Assembly (NCBI RefSeq): GCF_003627095.1
Contig: NZ_CP032627.1
Coordinates: 310,001-374,000, forward strand
Length of the DNA: 64,000 bases
DNA from: Lactococcus allomyrinae
Lineage (GTDB): Bacteria > Bacillota > Bacilli > Lactobacillales > Streptococcaceae
Direction: 5' to 3'
Part shown: piece after piece, positions 1-9,255 of the stretch
Numbering within the stretch: the first letter of the stretch is position 1
How the letters are laid out: each line of letters begins with the position of its first letter
Notes under the pieces: model-generated
Seen by the model: the letters and a program-made list of their open reading frames with translations, nothing else
Databases searched by the model: none
Told to the model about the DNA's origin: nothing
Made by a program: the position numbers and the translations under genes

Positions 1-568
1 TGATGATTGAAAGCCCGCTGACATGAAACATAGGCAGGACGACCAGCCAATTATCCTCTTCTTGCACACCGATGGTAAGCTGTGAAGCCTTGACATGACT
101 GGAAATCATCCCCCAAGTAATCGGGACAGATTTGAATTTTCCAGTCGTCGCACTCGTGTTCATGATGACAGCAATCTTGTCGTCAGAAAAATTTTGTTCC
201 AATTCAACCTTTGAGGAAGGACCTGCCATAATTTCTGAAAAACTGATACTTTCCGCAACTTTTCTTACTAAATTGTCAGAGGTAAAAACGCGGCTTATCC
301 CTAATTCATCAAGCTGTTCAGTCAGCTCATGCTCGGTCAGGTGAGTATTTAATAACAACACTTCCTTTTTCAATCCGAGTAAGGCGAAGAGGACAATCGC
401 CATATCGACGGAGTTCTCAGAAAGGAGCGCTACTCTGGACTCGTCGGCAACAAGGGACGACAAATGATTGCCCATCCGCTGCGTTTGAATATAAATTTCG
501 CTGAACGTCCGTTCGTTCAAAAAAGCTTGCTTGGGGCGTTTTTCGGCTTGTTCTTTTAACCATTTCAT
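1..568 (-). CDS. menE: o-succinylbenzoate--CoA ligase (MenE), 3' end cut off by the window
   Basis: The reverse strand reads open from an ATG at 568 to the window edge, giving the first 189 residues of an adenylate-forming enzyme. MenE activates o-succinylbenzoate with ATP and CoA in menaquinone synthesis, and the ligase-type phosphate loop (NTSATTGKFK) is visible near residue 140. It lies at the end of menF-menD-menH-menB-menE, which supports the call. No clear Shine-Dalgarno precedes the ATG. A rho-independent terminator ends about 25 bp upstream and a TAAAAT box sits right before the start, so menE may have its own promoter and a very short leader. The C-terminal domain is outside the window. 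Confidence 0.9.
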   Translation of the reverse strand, partial: MKWLKEQAEKRPKQAFLNERTFSEIYIQTQRMGNHLSSLVADESRVALLSENSVDMAIVLFALLGLKKEVLLLNTHLTEHELTEQLDELGISRVFTSDNLVRKVAESISFSEIMAGPSSKVELEQNFSDDKIAVIMNTSATTGKFKSVPITWGMISSHVKASQLTIGVQEEDNWLVVLPMFHVSGLSII

Positions 569-592
569 ATAAAAATTTTAACAAAAATACGC

Positions 593-622
593 AAAAAAAG
601 CGCTGAATAGAAATCCAACGCT
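593..622 (-). terminator. Rho-independent terminator just ahead of menE
   Basis: On the minus strand a 10-bp stem (arms at 613-622 and 599-608, two G-U pairs, 4-nt loop) is followed by seven T residues (593-599). It lies between menB and menE, so it would limit read-through into menE unless attenuated. Confidence 0.75.
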
Positions 623-908
623 CAGATTGAAGGTAAAACCAAATCCGATTAGAAATTCGGCTTTTGACATTGTATAATCAAAGCATCGCAAATCGCGAAG
701 CGACCCCAAAGACCGCCCAGCGGGCTAATCTTAGGAAATTTATCCTGCAGTGAGATTGCCAACAGCTTTGCTGTTGAGATAGTTCCGCGAGCACTGCCAT
801 AGGGCGTTAGCGCTTCAGCGCTTAGGCTTCTTGGACATGGTGACCTGATACCGTAGGTGTCAGGTTGTACCATCACTGCCAGATAAATTTCAAAACAAAC
901 CTTTTAGT
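623..908. other. Intergenic region menB-menE with serial short hairpins
   Basis: No convincing gene is seen; the 75-codon minus-strand frame here has no family resemblance. The region holds several short hairpins, for example AACAGC-TTT-GCTGTT near 760, AGCGC-TTC-AGCGCT near 810, and a 10-bp stem ACCTGATACC/GGTGTCAGGT near 844-866. The style resembles other mosaic intergenic regions in this window. Confidence 0.5.
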
Positions 909-1751
909 TTAAGGGAATTTAGGGAATTGGTCAAAATCAGGTTTACGTTTTTCCTTGAAAGCATCACGCCCTTCTTTGGCTTCGTCGGTGGTATAAAACA
1001 TCAAAGTCGCATCTCCTGCAAACTGTTGAAGACCAGCTAAACCATCGGTAGCAGCATTCATTGAGCCTTTGAGCATACGGAGCGCCATTGGTGAGAGTGC
1101 AAGCATTTCCTCAGCCCATTTGACCGTTTCTTCTTCGAGTTGGTCAAATGGCACGACAGTGTTCACCATGCCCATATCCATCGCCTCTTGGGCGGTGTAT
1201 TGGCGACAGAGGAACCAGATTTCGCGGGCTTTCTTTTGCCCCACCATAGCAGCGAGCAATCCTGCACCATAGCCAGCATCAAATGAACCAACACGAGGGC
1301 CAGTTTGGCCAAATTTTGCATTGCTTGAAGCAATCGTGAGGTCGCAAACGATATGAAGGACGTGTCCACCACCGATTGCAAAGCCATTGACCATCGCAAT
1401 GACAGGTTTTGGTGTAATCCGAATCAAATGTTGCAGGTCAAGTACATTTAAGCGAGGAATTTGGTCTTCGCCCACATATCCACCATTGCCACGGACTTTT
1501 TGGTCACCGCCAGAGCAGAACGCTTCTTTATCCTCACCTTTTCCGTGATTTGCGCCCGTCAGGATAATGACGCCGACATTTGTATCATCACGTGCCACAC
1601 TAAAGGCATCAATCATTTCAACAACCGTTTTTGGACGGAAAGCATTACGAACTTCTGGACGGTTAATCGTAATTTTTGCGATACCGTTATATGTTTCATA
1701 GATAATATCTTCGTAGTTGCGATTAAGAGCAACCCAGTTAAATTTTGACAT
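909..1751 (-). CDS. menB: 1,4-dihydroxy-2-naphthoyl-CoA synthase (MenB)
   Basis: This 280-residue crotonase-fold enzyme closes the second ring of the naphthoquinone, converting o-succinylbenzoyl-CoA to 1,4-dihydroxy-2-naphthoyl-CoA in the cytosol. Family marks are SGGDQ at 80-84, the oxyanion-hole glycines GGGH at 127-130, and SFDAGYG at 156-162 with the catalytic Asp. Length fits the family. An AAAGGAAAAG ribosome site precedes the ATG. It follows menH after a 225-bp gap filled by a mosaic repeat, and a weak TATTAT box just upstream could give it a promoter of its own. Confidence 0.96.
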   Translation of the reverse strand: MSKFNWVALNRNYEDIIYETYNGIAKITINRPEVRNAFRPKTVVEMIDAFSVARDDTNVGVIILTGANHGKGEDKEAFCSGGDQKVRGNGGYVGEDQIPRLNVLDLQHLIRITPKPVIAMVNGFAIGGGHVLHIVCDLTIASSNAKFGQTGPRVGSFDAGYGAGLLAAMVGQKKAREIWFLCRQYTAQEAMDMGMVNTVVPFDQLEEETVKWAEEMLALSPMALRMLKGSMNAATDGLAGLQQFAGDATLMFYTTDEAKEGRDAFKEKRKPDFDQFPKFP

Positions 1752-1789
1752 AAACTTTTCCTTTTACTAGTATTTTTTATAATAATTTT

Positions 1790-1965
1790 CTATCAGCACT
1801 GCGATTTCGATTAGTCGCTTTGCCTTTTGCTCTTGCTGCTTTAGCAGTTAAGCAAACGGACAGCAGAGTAACGAAATTGTGGAGATAGTGAAATCGACAG
1901 TAGAGCAAAGTGGATATAGAGCGAATGGACACCTTGTGGTATCGGTATTCGGAGTGTTGATGGAG
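1790..1965. repeat. Mosaic intergenic repeat, copy between menH and menB
   Basis: The non-coding DNA shares words with the region before der. CAGCAGAGTAAC occurs at 1861-1872 and 32625-32636. GAAATCGACA followed closely by GTAGAGCA occurs at 1890-1907 and 32607-32626. It also contains a CTGC-TTTA-GCAG hairpin. No ORF or RNA gene is recognised. Confidence 0.55.
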
Positions 1966-1976
1966 ATGACAAAAAA

Positions 1977-2807
1977 TTATTCCTCCTCATTATAACACAA
2001 ATATTCTGTCAATATTTTATTGTAAATCTCAGGATTTTCCAGATGAATATTATGACCAACATTCTCAATATTGACCGTTTTGATATGAGGATGTGGGGCG
2101 AAAGTTTCTCTTGCAATCTGAGTATATTTTGTATCTAAAGCGCCTGAAAGATAAAGTATATCTGCGTTTATTTCATCAATATGATCAGAAACATCTTCAA
2201 GTTGACCCTGTCCAGTTGCACGTAGTGTGTTAGCAAGGGAGTGAGGAGCATTTGCAGTGCGACGTTGCCAAATTTGCTTTTGTAAGTCTGCTGACAGCTT
2301 TTTTTGGCTGTCAAAAAGGGCTAGATTTCCCCAGAAATCAGCGAACCAACTTGAGCCGTTTGTCAAAATCTTTTGAGCAAGTGTTTCATCAGAAATCCGT
2401 CGCTGCTCGCGCTCTAGCTCCGTTGCGAGACCACTTCCCGTTGACTCCAAAATCAAATGCTCAACAGGCGCCAAAGGATAGGCAAGGCAGTAGCGCAAAG
2501 CAATCCGTCCGCCCATCGAATAGCCCAAAAGGCTAAAAGATTTCCCGTCAGCCAGCTGACAGAAAAGTTGATGAAGCGCTGTCAGCAGATTTTCGAGGCT
2601 GTAAGCGGTCAGTTCAGTCGGTTTTGATGAATTTCCATGTCCGATAAGGTCAATGGAAAAAATCTGATAGCCCGAGATATCAAGCAAATCCCAAGTGCTG
2701 GAGTCTTCCGAGAAGCCGTGCAGCGCAAAAAGCGGCTTGCCTACACCATGACTTTTTACGGCATATTTTAAACCATCAATTTCAAAAATTTGTTCAGTAA
2801 AATTCAT
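1977..2807 (-). CDS. menH: SHCHC synthase (MenH), alpha/beta hydrolase
   Basis: This 276-residue alpha/beta-hydrolase should remove pyruvate from SEPHCHC, the MenD product. The oxyanion loop HGFSED starts at residue 30, the nucleophile elbow GYSMGG puts the catalytic Ser at 97, and the catalytic His lies in VGHN near 252. Its ATG overlaps the stop of menD (ATGA), so the two are translationally coupled. The menD-menH-menB order supports MenH over a generic esterase. Confidence 0.9.
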   Translation of the reverse strand: MNFTEQIFEIDGLKYAVKSHGVGKPLFALHGFSEDSSTWDLLDISGYQIFSIDLIGHGNSSKPTELTAYSLENLLTALHQLFCQLADGKSFSLLGYSMGGRIALRYCLAYPLAPVEHLILESTGSGLATELEREQRRISDETLAQKILTNGSSWFADFWGNLALFDSQKKLSADLQKQIWQRRTANAPHSLANTLRATGQGQLEDVSDHIDEINADILYLSGALDTKYTQIARETFAPHPHIKTVNIENVGHNIHLENPEIYNKILTEYLCYNEEE

Positions 2808-4459
2808 TTTTCCGTGTATTTCTTATGGAGGGCAAGACTACGGTCTTTGTCCGTTTTAATTTCTAGCAAATGAATGCCGTCAGTACTGACAGAACGTCTA
2901 AAAATTTGGTCAAAATCGTCATAACTATCAACTAAATGATAATCCAAGCCTGTCAGTACTGACAAAGCTGAAAAGTCCAGCCCGTGAGGTGTAGAAAAGA
3001 GATAATCAAAATTCGGCACGCCTTTTTGCGCCAAATGATGGAAAATCCCGCCGCCGTCATTGTTGAAAAGGACAATCGTCAGATTGAGCGCGTGCGTTTT
3101 GCCGATGATTAGCCCGTTGAGGTCATGCAGCATGGACAAATCGCCCGTCAAAAGAACGGTAGGCAGTCCAGTAGTTGACAAGCCAAGCGCCGTTGACTCT
3201 GTGCCATCAATGCCGTTCACGCCACGATTTCCAAAAAGTTTTGCCGTTGATTTTCCTTTTTGCCACCAATAATCCACATCGCGAATTTCCATGCTGTTTG
3301 ACACCAGCATTTGCCCATTTTCTGGGAAATTTTCTTGGAGTTGAACAACAAATCGTCCTTCAAAACTTTCAGATTCATTGATCACAGTATCAAGTTTTTC
3401 ACGCATTTGTTGCTGCGCGGTTTGCCATTTTGACAGATAAGCTGTGTCCGTATTGGCAAATTGAACCGACTCAGCAAACGTTTTCGCATCGCTTTGCACC
3501 ATATAGGTCGTCGTTTGCGAAGGATTACGATAAGAAAGTGAAGGGTCAACCTGAACAAATTCACTGTCTGCATGAAGTTGGATAAATTGCTGAACGCGTT
3601 TTGACACAGGAATTTGTCCAAAAAGTAAGATAAGCTCAGGTTTCAACGTCATTTTCAGCTCAGCATTAGTCAAAAAAGCATCGTAGCTGTCAATGATATT
3701 AGGATGATTACTTTGACGCAAATTTGATAAAGGGTCAGCTAGAGCCGGTGCATTCAGCTGTTCTGCCAATTTCAAAATCGCATGATGAGAGTCAGCGTCA
3801 GCATTTGCATCAGGTCCAGCCAAAATCAAAGTTTTATCCGTGAAAATTTTTTCGTCAAAACTTGTCGTCATTTTCCCAGCAGAAACACGGAAAGCGTGAG
3901 CAGAACGCCCTTTTTCGTAATATTTAGGATTGAGCTCAGGCACAAGCGGGTCGCGCAGCGGCACATTGATTTGTACAGGTCCAGCCGCATTACCCATTGC
4001 TGCCAAGAAAGCACGTTGTGCCACTTTTCGCGGATAAGTCCAAAAATTAGTTTCCTGCGGTGTCTCAAGATTTTCGTAGTGATTCACAAAATGACCAAAA
4101 AATCTTGTCTGATCAGCCGTCTGAGGCGCACCAACGAATTGTAGCTCAGATGGACGGTCAGCGGTTAGTACAATCAGTGGAATGCGACTCGCTTTTGCCT
4201 CAGTGATTGCAGGAAAATGATGAGCGCCAGCAGAGCCAGAAGTACAAACAAGTACAACAGGACGATGCTTTGCCTTAGCAATACCCAGAGCAAAAAAAGC
4301 GGCAGAACGTTCATCAATATCAACATAAGTATCATATTGTTGATATTCTTCAAAAAGCATAGCGAGCGCTGTTGAGCGTGAACCAGGACTAAACACTGCT
4401 TCGCGCACTCCCAAATTAAATAGCTCGTCTACAAAAGGAGCCAAATATTCATTAGTCAT
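2804..4459 (-). CDS. menD: SEPHCHC synthase (MenD), thiamine-diphosphate enzyme
   Basis: This 551-residue ThDP enzyme joins 2-oxoglutarate-derived succinic semialdehyde to isochorismate, the committed menaquinone step. The N-terminal PYR domain has the cofactor-activating Glu at 50 (VDIDE). The C-terminal PP domain has the GDLSMLHD...NNDGGGIF metal and diphosphate motif from about residue 435. It lies 13 bp after menF and overlaps menH. The coding sequence contains two copies of the octamer ACTGACAG/CTGTCAGT (2885-2892 and 2950-2957). Confidence 0.96.
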   Translation of the reverse strand: MTNEYLAPFVDELFNLGVREAVFSPGSRSTALAMLFEEYQQYDTYVDIDERSAAFFALGIAKAKHRPVVLVCTSGSAGAHHFPAITEAKASRIPLIVLTADRPSELQFVGAPQTADQTRFFGHFVNHYENLETPQETNFWTYPRKVAQRAFLAAMGNAAGPVQINVPLRDPLVPELNPKYYEKGRSAHAFRVSAGKMTTSFDEKIFTDKTLILAGPDANADADSHHAILKLAEQLNAPALADPLSNLRQSNHPNIIDSYDAFLTNAELKMTLKPELILLFGQIPVSKRVQQFIQLHADSEFVQVDPSLSYRNPSQTTTYMVQSDAKTFAESVQFANTDTAYLSKWQTAQQQMREKLDTVINESESFEGRFVVQLQENFPENGQMLVSNSMEIRDVDYWWQKGKSTAKLFGNRGVNGIDGTESTALGLSTTGLPTVLLTGDLSMLHDLNGLIIGKTHALNLTIVLFNNDGGGIFHHLAQKGVPNFDYLFSTPHGLDFSALSVLTGLDYHLVDSYDDFDQIFRRSVSTDGIHLLEIKTDKDRSLALHKKYTEK

Positions 4460-4472
4460 TATTATCTTTCTA

Positions 4473-5600
4473 TCATAAAGCTTCTAAAATCGTTTTTAAT
4501 TTTATTTTTGTTTCATTAAACTCATCAAGACAATCAGAACTTGGAACAATCCCACAACCTGCATAAGCATGAAGTGTATTCCCATCAATGAGTGCAGAAC
4601 GAATTCCCACCACAATTGTTCCATTTCCTTTAGCGTCAATAACACCGATAGGCGCTGCATAAAGCCCACGTTCATAGGTTTCATATTTCCTGAGAAAATT
4701 TAGTGCCTCCTCTTTAGGCTCTCCCCCTAATGCAGGAGTTGGATGGAGGTGCTTGGTCCAGTCAATGAGTGAGCCATCTTCATTATCTGCAGTTAGCACT
4801 GTCTTGAGATGATAGACATTTTTTAATGTCATGATACCCGTCTGCCCCACTGTCACACGTTTTGCCCGTTCAAGAAGACTTTGACGAATTTTTTTGACTA
4901 CAATATTATGTTCATGCAAATTTTTAGAATCATGGAGAAGGGCTGTATCATTCAGAGGTAGTCTAGGCATTGTTCCTGCTAAAGCAAAACTTAGAATTTT
5001 TTCTTCTTGTTTTTGAACAAGAATTTCTGGGGAAGCACCAAGAAAAATCTTTTCCCCTTTCTGATAAGCGAAGATGAAACAACCAGGATTATTAGTGATT
5101 AATTTTTGCAAGATACTTTCAACATTAAAACCAGTATCAGAGGTAAACTCAAGTTCGCGTGAAGCAACAATTTTTTCACTACGATGTTGGGCAAAATTTT
5201 CTTGAATTTTGTTAAAAAGTCTTTCCCATGACCCAAAATCGGAAGATTTTTCAGTTACACGGTGAGTGATGAGGGGGAATTTTCCCTCTTTAATTTCAGG
5301 AGTTCCATCAACTGAAAGCATATAGGATTCATGATTATTTTTTACAAAATAATGTTTGAAAACTAAAGTTTCTCCACCAAAATCTTCCCAAAGTTTCCCT
5401 TTAATTTGATTAAAAAAGGTCTGAGTATAGAAAGCATAAGGATAGGAAGCGTTGGGTGTTTCGATTGCTTTAAGACGTTCACAACCTATAATCAATTGAT
5501 TTTGTGTACTGTCATACCAAAAGAAACGTTCTCCGCCCTCAAAGTTAGCCCAAAAAGATAAGGGATGATTTAATATTAAATTTGTTTTTATATAGTTCAT
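4473..5600 (-). CDS. menF: Menaquinone-specific isochorismate synthase (MenF)
   Basis: This 375-residue chorismate-utilising enzyme isomerises chorismate to isochorismate. The chorismate-binding fold shows in the C-terminal half: [28 protein letters not shown] and the CGIV...E..ET segment with metal-binding acidic residues. It is shorter than the E. coli enzyme, mostly at the N terminus, as is usual in lactococci. It is the first gene of the men operon. An extended -10 (TGTTATAAT, minus strand) lies only about 20 bp upstream and no strong Shine-Dalgarno is seen, so the leader is short. Confidence 0.92.
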   Translation of the reverse strand: MNYIKTNLILNHPLSFWANFEGGERFFWYDSTQNQLIIGCERLKAIETPNASYPYAFYTQTFFNQIKGKLWEDFGGETLVFKHYFVKNNHESYMLSVDGTPEIKEGKFPLITHRVTEKSSDFGSWERLFNKIQENFAQHRSEKIVASRELEFTSDTGFNVESILQKLITNNPGCFIFAYQKGEKIFLGASPEILVQKQEEKILSFALAGTMPRLPLNDTALLHDSKNLHEHNIVVKKIRQSLLERAKRVTVGQTGIMTLKNVYHLKTVLTADNEDGSLIDWTKHLHPTPALGGEPKEEALNFLRKYETYERGLYAAPIGVIDAKGNGTIVVGIRSALIDGNTLHAYAGCGIVPSSDCLDEFNETKIKLKTILEAL

Positions 5601-5616
5601 TTTTTAAATACCAATA

Positions 5617-5630
5617 TGAATTATAACACA
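5617..5630 (-). promoter_or_regulatory. Extended -10 promoter for the men operon
   Basis: TGTTATAAT on the minus strand (TATAAT at 5625-5620) is an extended -10 with no good -35. The transcript start would be near 5613, giving a 13-nt leader for menF. Confidence 0.55.
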
Positions 5631-5708
5631 GGACATAGTAAAGGGGGAAACTTTGTAGCTTAAAAAAGTATATTTGTATAGACCAAAACTTTGTGATAAA
5701 ATATTCTT

Positions 5709-5785
5709 AGGATTACAAAATTTCCAAGATTTCAAATCCTGCTACTAAAACCCTCTGTTTATTATTAATAGAGGGTTTTAATTTT
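5709..5785 (+). ncRNA. Probable small RNA between menF and rgg
   Basis: A strong promoter reads rightwards: TTGTAT at 5674-5679, 17-bp spacer, and extended -10 TGATAAAAT (TAAAAT 5697-5702). About 75 nt downstream is a terminator hairpin, AAAACCCTCT (5747-5756) pairing with AGAGGGTTTT (5770-5779), then a T-rich tail. Between them AGGATT (5709-5714) can pair with AATCCT (5735-5740). There is no start codon with a ribosome site in between, so a roughly 75-nt two-hairpin transcript is likely. It is divergent from menF and convergent with rgg. Function unknown. Confidence 0.6.
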
Positions 5786-5795
5786 ATGTTAATCT

Positions 5796-5823
5796 AAAAA
5801 AAGACCAATGCGGTCTTTTTTTA
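5796..5823 (-). terminator. Bidirectional terminator after the rgg-type gene
   Basis: AAAAGACC pairs with GGTCTTTT around the loop AATGC, with A/T runs on both sides. It overlaps the stop codon of the regulator at 5821. Confidence 0.75.
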
Positions 5824-6702
5824 TTCTTGATTAAAATTCTCCGTATCAAACTCGGGAATTTGCTCCCTTAAACGAGAAGCAAAAGCTTCAGCACCCAGCA
5901 CCTTGAAAGCAGTTACAATCTCATGCATTTCTAATAATGCTTCCCCCTTATCTTTTGTATAAAAATGAAAAAGCGCTAATTTAAATTGTAGGGTACCTTT
6001 TTGGAAAATATAGTGTTCTGGAAATGGATTGACGCTCAGATACTTTTCTACTCTGTCTAAAAGGTCATATTCTTGTTTATAAAGTAATGTGTCAGTAAGA
6101 TTCACTAAAGCGATATAAGTGTATAAACGAATATTGAATGTCACAACTGAATAGTTGAAAGGATCTAATAAGCGCTGTAAAAATAATCGTAAATCTGCTG
6201 TATCGAAAAGATAAAAGGCTCTGCCACAAAGCTGGATTTCAAACTCTCCCCAAGTTTTTGTAGAAAGTAAGTATTGTTTAAGATTAAAAATTTCTCTCTC
6301 ATCAATTTTATAATTGGAATCAATCTGATGAAGGAGTGCTTTAATGCTTGTTATCTGTAGTTGGAGGCTGCGGGAAATAGGAGCACCATGCCCTTGTCGC
6401 TCTAAATTTTTTAAAAATGTTTCAATTTCAAGATAATTTCTATTGTCAAGTGCAGTAATAATATTAAGCATTGAGATTGAATAAGAGGTTCCAGTCGTTT
6501 CCTCTAAGCGAGTAAAGTACTCCTGAGGCGAAAGATTCATTTTTGATAGAAGGTGAAAAAACTTATCAATTGAGAGATTCACTTGTCCATTTTCAAATCG
6601 AGATAATGTAGATTGAGAAATATTACTATCGGTCAATTCCTTAATTGAGAATCCCTTTTGTAATCGGAGAATTTTAAAAACAGCACCATAATTTTTATCC
6701 AT
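5821..6702 (-). CDS. Rgg/GadR/MutR family transcriptional regulator
   Basis: The 293-residue protein has an N-terminal XRE-type helix-turn-helix (about residues 6-60, with the typical SQSTLSRFENGQ recognition stretch) followed by an all-helical TPR-like domain, the Rgg architecture. Rgg proteins often sense short secreted peptides and act on neighbouring genes. This one is transcribed away from the WxL surface-protein operon, so it is the obvious candidate regulator of that operon. No convincing short hydrophobic peptide gene was found in the 225-bp gap. The exact signal is unknown. Confidence 0.85.
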   Translation of the reverse strand: MDKNYGAVFKILRLQKGFSIKELTDSNISQSTLSRFENGQVNLSIDKFFHLLSKMNLSPQEYFTRLEETTGTSYSISMLNIITALDNRNYLEIETFLKNLERQGHGAPISRSLQLQITSIKALLHQIDSNYKIDEREIFNLKQYLLSTKTWGEFEIQLCGRAFYLFDTADLRLFLQRLLDPFNYSVVTFNIRLYTYIALVNLTDTLLYKQEYDLLDRVEKYLSVNPFPEHYIFQKGTLQFKLALFHFYTKDKGEALLEMHEIVTAFKVLGAEAFASRLREQIPEFDTENFNQE

Positions 6703-6785
6703 TGATTAATTTTAAAATTTTTTTAAGTAATTAGTAAGCTATAAATTACAAAGTTAAATAACAAATTATGCATATATGCCTTGCA

Positions 6786-6816
6786 TTTTCGATTTAATCC
6801 TTAATTAAGTCGAAAA
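6786..6816. promoter_or_regulatory. 31-bp dyad between rgg-type gene and WxL operon, candidate operator
   Basis: TTTTCGATTTAAT and ATTAAGTCGAAAA form long inverted arms (outer TTTTCGA/TCGAAAA perfect, one T-G mismatch inside). The dyad lies about 40 bp upstream of the WxL promoter and is a reasonable regulator site. No T-run suggests a terminator. Confidence 0.5.
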
Positions 6817-6852
6817 ACGAAAAAAATGTAAAATAATAATCCTAATTAACCA

Positions 6853-6881
6853 TTGATTTAAGAAAAAAACATTGATACTAT
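6853..6881 (+). promoter_or_regulatory. Promoter of the WxL operon
   Basis: TTGATT (6853-6858), 17-bp spacer, TGATACTAT extended -10 (TACTAT 6876-6881). It leads into a leader of about 40-55 nt before the DUF916 gene. Confidence 0.6.
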
Positions 6882-6927
6882 TAAAAAAATAAATCATTTG
6901 ATATTATTTTGAAATAATTTACATATT

Positions 6928-8067
6928 ATGAAAGAACTAGAAATGAAACAGAAGAAAATCAAAAAAATCTTAGTGGCTATCTTGCTTACCCTAATATTAT
7001 TTCTAGGAGTTAAGGTTACTTACGCGGCAACTTCTGATTTCACCGTTAGCCCAACTATTCCTCAAAATCAAGTTGAAGGAAATCATGGTTACTTTAATTT
7101 ATTAATGAAGCCAGGAACAAGCCAGGAGATATCAATTAATCTAAGTAATACAACATCACATTCTATTACAGTTGAAATGTCATTTGCGCGTTCAACTACA
7201 AATGGAAATGGTTTAGCTATTTATGATGCTACGATGGATAAAGCAGACGAATCGTTAAAGTACAACATTGAAGATTACGTTAAACTTCCACAGAAAGAGA
7301 TAACACTTGCTGCTCATTCTCAGACAGCAGTTATCTCAAAAGTAACAATGCCAACTAGTGATTTTAATGGAGTTTTAGCAGGTGGTTTTGCTTTTAAAGA
7401 AAAAAACTCAGAATCATCAGCAAATCCTAAAAATGGAGTTTCAATTATTAACGAATATCGTTATGTTATCGCGCTTGTCATGCAGCAAAATACAAAAGCT
7501 GTTTCTCCCCAACTCCATCTCAACCAAGTTGAAGCTTCACAAATTAATTCAAGAAATATTATTTCTGCCAATCTTCAAAATTCTGCATCAGCTTATCTTC
7601 AAGATATGAATGCATCAGCTACGGTTAAAGGAATCACACATCCAGAATTAAAATATAGCATTCAAAGTTCTGAGATGAAAATGGCTCCAAATTCCAATTT
7701 TGACTTAGCTATTCCAGTATCTATCCAAGGGAATATGGCTAATCAAACTTCTAAAGCACTGCAGCCTGGGAAATATCATCTTTCTATGACGGTCTATGGT
7801 GTAAAAAATGCAGAAGGGCGTTATCAAACAACCGTTAATGGTCAAACTGTAAAGTATGAATATAAATGGAATTTTGAAAGAGACTTTGAGATTGCAGGAG
7901 CAAAAGCAAGTAAGCTCAATCGTAGTGACCCAACAGTACGCTATAAAGAACCAATTAATTGGTTAATGATTATCGGAATTGCGCTCATCCTCATTATAGT
8001 GCTATTGATATTCCTAATCTTTATCTCTAAACGTAAAAAAGATAGCCATAAACAGAATGACGAGTAG
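6928..8067 (+). CDS. DUF916/DUF3324 cell-surface protein of a WxL locus
   Basis: The 379-residue membrane-anchored protein has a signal segment at about 14-34 (ending TYAA), a DUF916 domain at about 38-155, a DUF3324 domain at about 165-315, a C-terminal membrane helix at about 344-366 and a short basic tail. Such proteins always sit beside WxL proteins in Firmicutes and are thought to bind them or hold them at the peptidoglycan. An ATG at 6943 (MKQKK) is an alternative start, and neither has a strong ribosome site. First gene of the operon. Confidence 0.88.
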   Translation: MKELEMKQKKIKKILVAILLTLILFLGVKVTYAATSDFTVSPTIPQNQVEGNHGYFNLLMKPGTSQEISINLSNTTSHSITVEMSFARSTTNGNGLAIYDATMDKADESLKYNIEDYVKLPQKEITLAAHSQTAVISKVTMPTSDFNGVLAGGFAFKEKNSESSANPKNGVSIINEYRYVIALVMQQNTKAVSPQLHLNQVEASQINSRNIISANLQNSASAYLQDMNASATVKGITHPELKYSIQSSEMKMAPNSNFDLAIPVSIQGNMANQTSKALQPGKYHLSMTVYGVKNAEGRYQTTVNGQTVKYEYKWNFERDFEIAGAKASKLNRSDPTVRYKEPINWLMIIGIALILIIVLLIFLIFISKRKKDSHKQNDE

Positions 8068-8094
8068 AAGCTAATAAAGAAAGGAAGAGAAACT

Positions 8095-8394
8095 TTGAAT
8101 AAAAGAATGAAAAAATTTTTTATCTCCATGGGGTTCTTGATAGTGATTGCTTACCCCTTCTCTATCTCCGCTCAAGAAGCAACCGTGCGTACGACTCAGG
8201 GAACAGTTGGTTTCACTGGTACCTTTCCCTCTAAGGAAAAACCAATATCCAGCTCATCCCAAAAGCCGATAGCGAGTTCTGGGAATAAAGAACTTCCTAA
8301 AACGGGAGAAAGCAATGCATCATCTATGGAATGGATAGGGTTAGGGTTACTTAACCTGACTGCTGGACTGGTTTACTTAAGAAGAAGTAGATAA
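8095..8394 (+). CDS. Small LPXTG-anchored surface protein
   Basis: The 99-residue protein starts with TTG (8095), supported by AAGGAAGAG just upstream; an ATG at 8107 is the alternative. It has a signal peptide, a Ser/Lys/Pro-rich spacer of about 35 residues, the sortase signal LPKTGE, a hydrophobic stretch and a basic tail. Small LPXTG proteins are a regular part of WxL loci. It would be anchored by the housekeeping sortase, since no sortase gene lies in this operon. Function beyond wall anchoring is unknown. Confidence 0.85.
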   Translation: MNKRMKKFFISMGFLIVIAYPFSISAQEATVRTTQGTVGFTGTFPSKEKPISSSSQKPIASSGNKELPKTGESNASSMEWIGLGLLNLTAGLVYLRRSR

Positions 8395-8463
8395 GCCCAA
8401 TATTACTTAACTTGATAATTAAAAATTTTAATTATATATTTCACAAACTAAGGAGAAATCAAC

Positions 8464-9168
8464 ATGAAAAAAGCAATTACGCTTTCCGCATCAACTCTTG
8501 CTCTTTTTGTAGCAGGAGCAACAGGAGTTTCAGCAGTATCTGCAGCTTCAGTTACCGCTACTCAATGGAATTCAACTGGAACAGTTGCATTCACAGAAAA
8601 TACGACAACACCACCAGATGTTACAAATCCAGAAGTTCCAGGAGAACCTGGTCCTGGAGGTACACCGGGTGCTTTGGCGATTGACTATGCTTCGGATCTT
8701 GATTTTGGTACGCACGAGATCTCAGCTTCACAAGCGACTTATTATGCAAATCCAGATTCAACAGCATTTAGTACACCAGTTGCAGCATTTGTAGAAATGC
8801 ATGACCTCCGTGGTTTAGGAACAGGAAATGCTACACAATTGACAGTTACTCAGTTGGCACAATTTACTAACGGTACATCTGATTTAAATGGTGCTGCTTT
8901 GAGCTTCTCAGCAGGTACTGGTGTGAATGCTGGTGGTGGTTCTTATGTTCCAACAAGTGTTGCAGGTTTCACATTGACTCCAGGCAATGCTCAAAATGTA
9001 ATGTCAACAGATGGTACGGTTGGACAATACTTAACAAGTTATGGTCAAGCTTCAGATTATGAAGGAACTGAAGTTGGAGGGCCAATCTCTCTAAGCGTTC
9101 CTTCTGGTTCAGCTGTGGCAGGTAATTATACAGCAACTCTCCAATGGGATTTGACAACAGCGCCTTAA
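8464..9168 (+). CDS. WxL-domain surface protein
   Basis: The 234-residue secreted protein has an AAGGAG ribosome site and a signal peptide ending near VSAAS. A Pro/Gly-rich linker at about 55-75 precedes the WxL domain. The domain has the DFGTHEIS start, the LRGLGTG region and the terminal LQWDLTTAP. WxL domains bind peptidoglycan non-covalently. The first WxL motif is atypical: where GWxLTV is expected the protein has NATQLTV, so the Trp is missing, while the C-terminal WDL is intact. Highly expressed-type codons and a strong terminator follow. Confidence 0.9.
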   Translation: MKKAITLSASTLALFVAGATGVSAVSAASVTATQWNSTGTVAFTENTTTPPDVTNPEVPGEPGPGGTPGALAIDYASDLDFGTHEISASQATYYANPDSTAFSTPVAAFVEMHDLRGLGTGNATQLTVTQLAQFTNGTSDLNGAALSFSAGTGVNAGGGSYVPTSVAGFTLTPGNAQNVMSTDGTVGQYLTSYGQASDYEGTEVGGPISLSVPSGSAVAGNYTATLQWDLTTAP

Positions 9169-9177
9169 TTTAGGAAT

Positions 9178-9219
9178 AAAAAAGTTGTCTCTTCTTAATT
9201 GAAGAAACAACTTTTTCTA
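9178..9219 (+). terminator. Terminator between the two WxL genes
   Basis: AAAAAGTTGT pairs with ACAACTTTTT (about 9179-9188 and 9207-9216), with an inner TCTTC/GAAGA stem and a T-rich tail. It lies inside the operon, so the large downstream WxL gene is probably expressed at a lower level by partial read-through or from a weak promoter. Confidence 0.75.
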
Positions 9220-9255
9220 ATTTATACGGTGTATGCAACGAAAGAGAAAACAACA

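Noticed and set aside
649-876. 75-codon minus-strand ORF between menB and menE
   Set aside because: No ribosome site, composition driven by serial hairpins, no family resemblance.
6703-6927. Short hydrophobic pheromone gene next to the Rgg-type regulator
   Set aside because: Only a 9-codon frame without a ribosome site was found, so no peptide gene can be supported.
8412-8684. 90-codon plus-strand ORF overlapping the first WxL gene
   Set aside because: It is an out-of-frame shadow of the WxL signal peptide and linker coding sequence.
9199-9255. TTG start for the large WxL protein
   Set aside because: The codon lies in the loop of a strong terminator and the 19 extra residues precede a normal signal peptide start at 9256.
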